Positions 33,682-38,022 of a DNA stretch of 38,022 nt are shown here, piece by piece. This stretch comes from Candidatus Rokuibacteriota bacterium (lineage in GTDB: Bacteria > Methylomirabilota > Methylomirabilia > Rokubacteriales > CSP1-6). The DNA lies in NCBI GenBank assembly GCA_003221635.1, contig QHSR01000243.1:1-38022 (forward strand), in the 5' to 3' direction. The notes beneath the pieces are model-generated. The model searched no databases and was not told the DNA's origin. It saw only the letters and a program-made list of their open reading frames with translations. The position numbers and the translations under genes were made by a program. The first letter of the stretch is position 1. Each line of letters starts with the position of its first letter.

Positions 33682-34542
33682 ATGACCCAGAGGCGCCGTC
33701 CGATGGCCGAAATTCTCAGGGTGCGGACGCCGACGCTGGAGATCGGCTACGAGGCGCACGGTGACGCCCACGGTGTCCCCGTCATCCTGCTCCACGGGTT
33801 CCCTGACGACGCGCGTGCGTGGGACGACGTGGCGCGATCGCTCGCCGCGGCCGGTTATCGGGCGCTGGTTCCGTACCTGCGCGGCTACGGGCCGACGCGG
33901 TTTCTCGACAGCGCGGAGCCGCGGATGGCTCAGCAGGCCGCCATCGGGCAGGACCTTCTCGACTTCATGGACGCGCTCGCCGTGCCCGCCGCCGGCCTGG
34001 CCGGCTACGACTGGGGCGGTCGGGCCGCGTGCATCGCGGCGCTCATCGCCCCCGAGCGGGTGCTGGCTCTCGTCACCATCGGCGGCTACAACGTCCAGAA
34101 CACGGTGACGCCGGCGCCGCCGGCGTCGGCCGTGGCCGAGCGGGCGTACTGGTACCAGTGGTATTTCAATACCGAGCGCGGACGGATGGGCCTCGAACGC
34201 AACCGGCGCGAGATCTGCCGGCTCCTGTGGAAGGAGTGGTCGCCGAGCTGGCGATTCGACGACGCGACCTTCGAGCGCACGGCCGCCTCGTACGGCAACG
34301 CGCCGAGCGATCCGCGCTTCGCCGACGTCGAGCGCCGCCTGTCGGCTCGCCCGCCGATCACCGTGCCCACCATGATCCTTCACGGGGCCGAGGACACGGT
34401 GGGGCCGCCCGGCCGCTCCGAGGGCGAGCTGTCACGATTTCCGGCGGGAACCGAGCGGCGTGTCGTCCCCGGTGTCGGTCATTTCATGCCGCGCGAGGAT
34501 CCCGGTGCCGTGGTCGACGCACTCGTAAAGGTTCTCCACTGA
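33682..34542 (+). CDS. Alpha/beta hydrolase (epoxide-hydrolase-like)
   Basis: The protein has 286 residues from ATG 33682. Features are the oxyanion loop HGFP (38-41), the nucleophile D110 in LAGYDWGGRAA (Asp, as in epoxide hydrolases and haloalkane dehalogenases), the acid D238 (LHGAEDTVGPP) and the histidine H267 (GVGHFMPRED). The cap region around WYQWYFNTERGRMGLERNRREICRLLWKEWSPSW is typical of soluble epoxide-hydrolase-like proteins. TATGAT at 33668-33673 lies only eight bases before the ATG and no ribosome site is visible. The gene is followed 12 bases later by the CinA-type gene. Substrate is unknown. Confidence 0.9.
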   Translation: MTQRRRPMAEILRVRTPTLEIGYEAHGDAHGVPVILLHGFPDDARAWDDVARSLAAAGYRALVPYLRGYGPTRFLDSAEPRMAQQAAIGQDLLDFMDALAVPAAGLAGYDWGGRAACIAALIAPERVLALVTIGGYNVQNTVTPAPPASAVAERAYWYQWYFNTERGRMGLERNRREICRLLWKEWSPSWRFDDATFERTAASYGNAPSDPRFADVERRLSARPPITVPTMILHGAEDTVGPPGRSEGELSRFPAGTERRVVPGVGHFMPREDPGAVVDALVKVLH

Positions 34543-34554
34543 GGATATCGACAA

Positions 34555-35826
34555 ATGCGCATCGAGATCATCTGCACGGGCGACGAAGTCCTGACGGGGA
34601 AGATCGTCAACACCAACTTCAGCTACATCACCCAGAAGCTCGAGGACGCCGGGCTCTCGGTGCAGTGGGAGACGACCGTCGGCGACGATCGGGAGAATCT
34701 GCTGCTGGCATTCAAGCTGGCGGGACAGCGCGCCGACGCGGTCATCGTCAACGGCGGGCTCGGTCCCACGATCGACGATCTGTCCCAGGAGATCGCGGCC
34801 CAGGCCGCGGGCGTCGAGCTCGCGCTCAACGAAGAGTGGCTCACCCGGATGGAAGAGTTCTTCCGCCGGCGCAGCCGTGTCATGCCGGCCAACAACAAGA
34901 AGCAGGCCATGCTGCCGACCACCGCCGAGGTGATCGACAACCCGATCGGCACCGCCTGCGGCTTCGCGCTCGACATCGGCCGTGCGCGCTTCTTCTTCAC
35001 CCCCGGGGTGCCGCGCGAGCTCCGGCGCATGCTCGAGGAGCAGATCATCCCGCGGCTCCTCGCGAAGAGCGGTCTGCAGGCGGCCATCTACCTGAAGCGG
35101 TTCCACTCGTACGGCCTCGGCGAATCGCACGTGGACGCGCTGCTCACCGGCGTCGACGAGCTCGTCGCCGACGGGAGCGTGAAGCTCGGCTTCCGCGCCC
35201 ACTACCCGCAGCTCGAGACCAAGCTGACCGGGCGCGGCACCGACATGGACGACATCCGGGCGAAGCTCGCCCCGGTCGAGCGCGAAGTGCGCAAGCGCCT
35301 CGGCAACTTCATCCTCGCCGAGGACGATCAAACGCTGGAGGGCGTCATTCTGGCGGAGCTCACGAACCGTCAGGGCTCGCTGGCGATGGTCGAGACGTTC
35401 ACCGGCGGACAGATCGCCGCCCGCCTCACGCCCCTGCCGGGCGCGGAGAAGATCGTCCGCCGCGGCATCGTGTCCCGCGATCTCGCCGAGATCTTCGCCG
35501 GCGTCGGCCTCGAGGGGACCCCGCCACCGGGCGAGCTGACCCGCGAGACGGCGGAAGCGGTGGCGCACGCGGCGCGGCGACGCACCGGCGCCACGCACGC
35601 GCTGGCGGTGCTGATCGATCTCGACGACGGCCCGGACCGGATCGACTTCGGGGGCACGATCTGCCTGGCGATCGCGACCGCCGAGGGCGCCGATTCCCGG
35701 CGCAGTCGCATTCTCGGCGGGCGCGAGTGGGTGCGCCTGGGTGCGTGCGAGATGGGGCTCGACTGCCTGCGCCGCCACCTCCAGGGGCTGCCGGTGTACG
35801 AGCGGATCGACTTCGAGAAGACGTGA
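34555..35826 (+). CDS. CinA-family protein, YfaY type
   Basis: The protein has 423 residues from ATG 34555 with GAGGATATC upstream. The N-terminal half (1-170) is the MoaB/MogA-like domain: CTGDEVLTGKIVNTN, IVNGGLGPTIDDLS, PIGTACGFALD and FFFTPGVPRELRRML. The C-terminal half (about 260-420) is the CinA_C/PncC domain. Its active-site motif, usually AESCTGG, reads VETFTGG (279-285), as in the E. coli YfaY branch (SEQFTGG). RRSRVMPANNKKQAMLP also matches YfaY closely. Full CinA proteins deamidate NMN and hydrolyse ADP-ribose, but YfaY-type proteins probably have altered activity. It lies between a hydrolase gene and an oxidoreductase gene on the same strand. Confidence 0.9.
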   Translation: MRIEIICTGDEVLTGKIVNTNFSYITQKLEDAGLSVQWETTVGDDRENLLLAFKLAGQRADAVIVNGGLGPTIDDLSQEIAAQAAGVELALNEEWLTRMEEFFRRRSRVMPANNKKQAMLPTTAEVIDNPIGTACGFALDIGRARFFFTPGVPRELRRMLEEQIIPRLLAKSGLQAAIYLKRFHSYGLGESHVDALLTGVDELVADGSVKLGFRAHYPQLETKLTGRGTDMDDIRAKLAPVEREVRKRLGNFILAEDDQTLEGVILAELTNRQGSLAMVETFTGGQIAARLTPLPGAEKIVRRGIVSRDLAEIFAGVGLEGTPPPGELTRETAEAVAHAARRRTGATHALAVLIDLDDGPDRIDFGGTICLAIATAEGADSRRSRILGGREWVRLGACEMGLDCLRRHLQGLPVYERIDFEKT

Positions 35827-35884
35827 GAGGCTGTCCCGGGCTCCCTGCTGGTTGGCGAGGTGCCGGGATGAAGGAGATGAAAAG

Positions 35885-36874
35885 ATGAAACAGGTACTGC
35901 TCGAGCGGTACGGCCAGCCGGAAGAGGGCCTGCGCTGCGCCGAGGTGCCCGACCTCGGCGCGCCGGACGCCGGCGAGGTGGTGTTCGACGTCCTCGCGTT
36001 CCCGATCAATCCCGCCGACGTCTCGTTCTGCCGGGGCAGCTATCGGCTGAAGCCGCCGCTGCCGGCCACGCCGGGGGCCGAGTGCGTCGGCCGCGTGACG
36101 GCGGTCGGCGCGGGCGTGTCGCACGTGAGCCCCGGCGATCTGGTCATCAACCTGCAGCGCGAGAACTGGACTCAGCGGCGGCGCGTGAAGGCCGATGACG
36201 TCATCGCGGCGTCGGCCGGCATCGACATTCAACAGGCCGCCATGCTGCGCATCAACCCGGCGACGGCGCTCCTGCTGCTCACCGACGTCGTCGACCTGAA
36301 GCCGGGCGACTGGGTCATCCAGAACGTCGCCAACTCGGCGGTCGGCCGCCTGCTGATCCGCCTGGCCCGACCGCGCGGCGTGAAGACCATGAACGTGGTG
36401 CGGCGCGATTCGCTCTTCGGCGAGCTCAAGGCGCTCGGCGCCGACGCCTGCGTCGTCGACGGCCCGGACCTCGCCGACATGGTCAAGGCGCACACGCGCG
36501 AAGCGCCGATCCGTCTCGGCCTCGACGCGGTGTCAGGTCGGGCGACGGCGCGGCTCTCGGCGTGCGTCGGCGAGGGCGGCGTGGTGTGCAACTACGGCTC
36601 GATGAGCGGCGAGGACCCGGTGATGTCCCGCAACGCGCTGATCTCCGGCGGCCAGACGCTGGTCGGCTTCATCCTCGGCCGCGCGCTGGGCACTCGTCCG
36701 CTCGAGCAGATCCGGGCCATCTACGCCGACCTCGGCCAGCAGATCGCGAAGGGCGTCCTGTCGGCGCCCGTCGAGATGGTCTATCCAATCGAGGAGATCA
36801 AGGACGCCGTGGCACACGCGCAGCGTGGCGAGCGCAGCGGCAAGATCCTGGTGGCGCCGAACGGGCCCGTGTAA
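35885..36874 (+). CDS. MECR-like zinc-independent medium-chain reductase
   Basis: ATG 35885 with AAGGAGATG upstream gives 329 residues. It is a medium-chain dehydrogenase/reductase without zinc ligands: MKQVLLERYGQPEEGLRCAEVPDLG, FPINPADVSFCRGSYRLKPPLPATPGAECVGRVTAVGAGV, and the cofactor region DWVIQNVANSAVGRLLIRLAR, which is characteristic of mitochondrial trans-2-enoyl-CoA/ACP reductase (MECR)-like proteins. The reaction is probably NADPH-dependent reduction of an enoyl thioester or quinone. It follows the CinA-type gene by 58 bases and is probably in the same transcript. It could equally be annotated as a quinone oxidoreductase. Confidence 0.88.
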   Translation: MKQVLLERYGQPEEGLRCAEVPDLGAPDAGEVVFDVLAFPINPADVSFCRGSYRLKPPLPATPGAECVGRVTAVGAGVSHVSPGDLVINLQRENWTQRRRVKADDVIAASAGIDIQQAAMLRINPATALLLLTDVVDLKPGDWVIQNVANSAVGRLLIRLARPRGVKTMNVVRRDSLFGELKALGADACVVDGPDLADMVKAHTREAPIRLGLDAVSGRATARLSACVGEGGVVCNYGSMSGEDPVMSRNALISGGQTLVGFILGRALGTRPLEQIRAIYADLGQQIAKGVLSAPVEMVYPIEEIKDAVAHAQRGERSGKILVAPNGPV

Positions 36875-37210
36875 CGCTCGTATGGCTAGCGCAACACCCG
36901 CGTAAGAAGACGCGCTCGCGTCGCCGCCACAGGCGAGTCCCTTGAAGGCTTGGGCCCACGGCCCCGTATCGCGGGAACCGCGCGGCCCCGTCCGTAGTTT
37001 CGGCAGACAGGATACCCGGCGATGACGCGCGCGACCACCTGCCGCACATCCCCGAACTACCCAACTGACGAGTGGACTCGGCGGGCGCCGAGAGCATGGC
37101 ACGCCCGCGGTATCAGACGCTCCGGCGAGCGCAGCGAGAAAGGAGGGTGCAGAGCAACTGAGGTAACCGACAGACGCGGTGTCCCAGTGATCCTTGAAGG
37201 AGGCGTAGGG
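36875..37210. other. Gap upstream of the CHRD gene
   Basis: The 336 bases contain no convincing gene; a frame from ATG 37022 is in phase with the CHRD protein but has no signal-peptide character and is basic and compositionally odd. GAAGGAGGCG (37197-37206) is a ribosome site for the ATG at 37211. The central part is very GC-rich with several short inverted repeats. I do not recognise a riboswitch. TGGCACG near 37104 resembles a sigma-54 -24 box, but no matching -12 follows. Confidence 0.4.
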
Positions 37211-37837
37211 ATGAACAGATTCGTCAGGACCCTCGTGGCGGCGGTCGCTCTGCTCCCCCTCATAGTCCCCGCAATCGGCACGGCGGACGACGACGACCGA
37301 CAGCTGCGGACGAACCTTTCGGGATTCAACGAAGTGATCGCGCCGAGCCTCCCGACTGGTGGCGCATTCAGCGCCGGCGCCGGTGCCGTTTTCACGACCG
37401 GCAGCGGCAGCCTCAAGCTCAAGATCGACAAGCAGAATCGGGAGATCGACTACGAGCTCTTCTACCAGTTCCCCGACGCCCCCGCCACGCCAACGGGCGC
37501 CCAGTTCGTCAACCAGGCGCATCTCCACTTCGGCCAGAAGCACACCACCGGCGGCATCAACGTGTGGCTGTGCCAGTCGGCGGACAATATGGCGCCTCTC
37601 GACGTGAGGCCAAGCACCCCGATGTGCCCGAGCCCCTCCGGAACAGTGACCGGGACCATTCGACCGGCGCAGATCCTCACGCTTGCCGGCCAGGGGTTCC
37701 CCGACGGCGTGGACGCCTTCGATGCCCTTCTCGAGGCCATCGAGAACAATGCCATCTACGCGAATGTCCACACCGACCGCTTCCCCGGTGGGGAAATCCG
37801 CGGGCAGGTGAACGATCGCCACGATCGTCACGACTAG
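37211..37837 (+). CDS. Secreted CHRD-domain protein
   Basis: ATG 37211 gives 208 residues. A signal peptide (FVRTLVAAVALLPLIVPAIG) with cleavage after about residue 25 precedes a short acidic linker DDDDRQ. Residues 30-200 form a CHRD domain: LRTNLSGFNEVIAP, GSGSLKLKIDKQNREIDYELFY, AHLHFGQKHTTGGINVWLC, and the hallmark YANVHTDRFPGGEIRGQV at the end. The two Cys (WLCQ and PMCP) may form a disulfide. The function of bacterial CHRD proteins is not established; they are secreted or periplasmic. It is a single gene with its own ribosome site and ends in a hairpin. Confidence 0.92.
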   Translation: MNRFVRTLVAAVALLPLIVPAIGTADDDDRQLRTNLSGFNEVIAPSLPTGGAFSAGAGAVFTTGSGSLKLKIDKQNREIDYELFYQFPDAPATPTGAQFVNQAHLHFGQKHTTGGINVWLCQSADNMAPLDVRPSTPMCPSPSGTVTGTIRPAQILTLAGQGFPDGVDAFDALLEAIENNAIYANVHTDRFPGGEIRGQVNDRHDRHD

Positions 37838-37850
37838 CAACAGTGGGGTC

Positions 37851-37878
37851 AGTTGGGGGGGCCCGACGCCCCCCAACT
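37851..37878 (+). terminator. Terminator-like hairpin after the CHRD gene
   Basis: AGTTGGGGGG (37851-37860) pairs exactly with CCCCCCAACT (37869-37878) across an eight-base loop. No T-tract follows, so it may work as a factor-assisted or bidirectional terminator between the CHRD gene and a minus-strand gene entering from the right. Confidence 0.5.
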
Positions 37879-37977
37879 CGACCAACCACTCCGAGCAGCA
37901 AGACCTGAATTCCCCCAGCCGTCGCCACCCCTGGACGTTCCGGGCAGCGAACGGCGACTCCGTGTATCATCCTGTCT

Positions 37978-38022
37978 TCACGGCCGCTTGAAGGTATCCA
38001 AGGCCTCGCCCACACGGCGGAG
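37978..38022 (-). CDS. C-terminal end of a gene entering from the right
   Basis: The last 45 bases read on the minus strand as 14 codons, ending LDTFKRP and a TGA at 37978-37980. The residue pattern LRRVGEALDTF is helix-like and plausible as the end of a protein, and it is convergent with the CHRD gene with a hairpin between them. Too short to identify. Confidence 0.3.
   Translation of the reverse strand, partial: LRRVGEALDTFKRP

Noticed and set aside
37100-37120. Sigma-54 promoter upstream of the CHRD gene
   Set aside because: TGGCACG is a perfect -24 box, but the -12 position reads CGGTA rather than TTGCA.

Overview
This is a 38 kb GC-rich chromosomal window, most likely from an uncultivated soil or aquifer bacterium. 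The gene mix (several luciferase-like oxidoreductases, a CaiB-type CoA-transferase, MetE-core methyltransferases, a molybdenum hydroxylase, a GMC dehydrogenase with its small subunit, and frequent GTG/TTG starts) resembles Candidatus Rokubacteria/Methylomirabilota genomes. This is an inference from gene content and codon style; the window has no rRNA or other marker gene. I see no tRNA, rRNA, CRISPR array, transposase or phage gene.

Layout. 1-5490 is a low-density, partly decayed region. It holds a secreted beta-helix protein (minus), a small secreted protein (minus), an internally deleted sigma-54 activator and a TolC-family gene broken by a frameshift and a stop. From 5491 the window becomes a dense catabolic region of short operons. 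5491-10102 carries a CoA-transferase, a cupin, two luciferase-like (LLM) oxidoreductases and a phosphotriesterase-family hydrolase. A short gene head, which looks like the start of a sterol desaturase-like membrane protein, is cut off at about 10290. 10291-13899 (minus) carries a dimethylglycine/sarcosine dehydrogenase-like flavoprotein and an enolase-superfamily dehydratase. 13975-18125 holds a ModE-like DNA-binding protein and a three-subunit molybdenum hydroxylase in M-S-L order. 18337-21180 (plus) is a beta-hydroxyacid dehydrogenase / SMP-30 lactonase / LLM operon. 21190-27746 (minus) carries a TPR protein, a GMC dehydrogenase with its subunit 3, a Uma2-type nuclease-fold protein, a gamma-glutamyltransferase and a YxjG-like MetE-core protein.

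28160-29743 is a PAS/histidine kinase/receiver hybrid. It is followed by an LLM-NIPSNAP pair (minus), a second MetE-core protein, an SDR (minus), an alpha/beta hydrolase-CinA(YfaY-type)-enoyl reductase-like run (plus), and a secreted CHRD-domain protein.

Working together, these genes look like modules for oxidising and trimming small organic molecules: N-methyl amines, sugar or aldonic acids, aldehydes, esters and possibly organosulfur or thiol compounds. The substrates cannot be read from the sequence. The least explained signal is a short repeat family (17129-17255, 31182-31313, and a collapsed copy at about 13943-13968). Each occurrence lies directly 5' of a gene start in the same orientation relative to that gene. 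The full copies carry a hairpin whose arms differ between copies but still pair. Another strong regulatory signal is a perfect 9+9 palindrome lying inside a good -35/-10 spacer ahead of the molybdenum hydroxylase operon.
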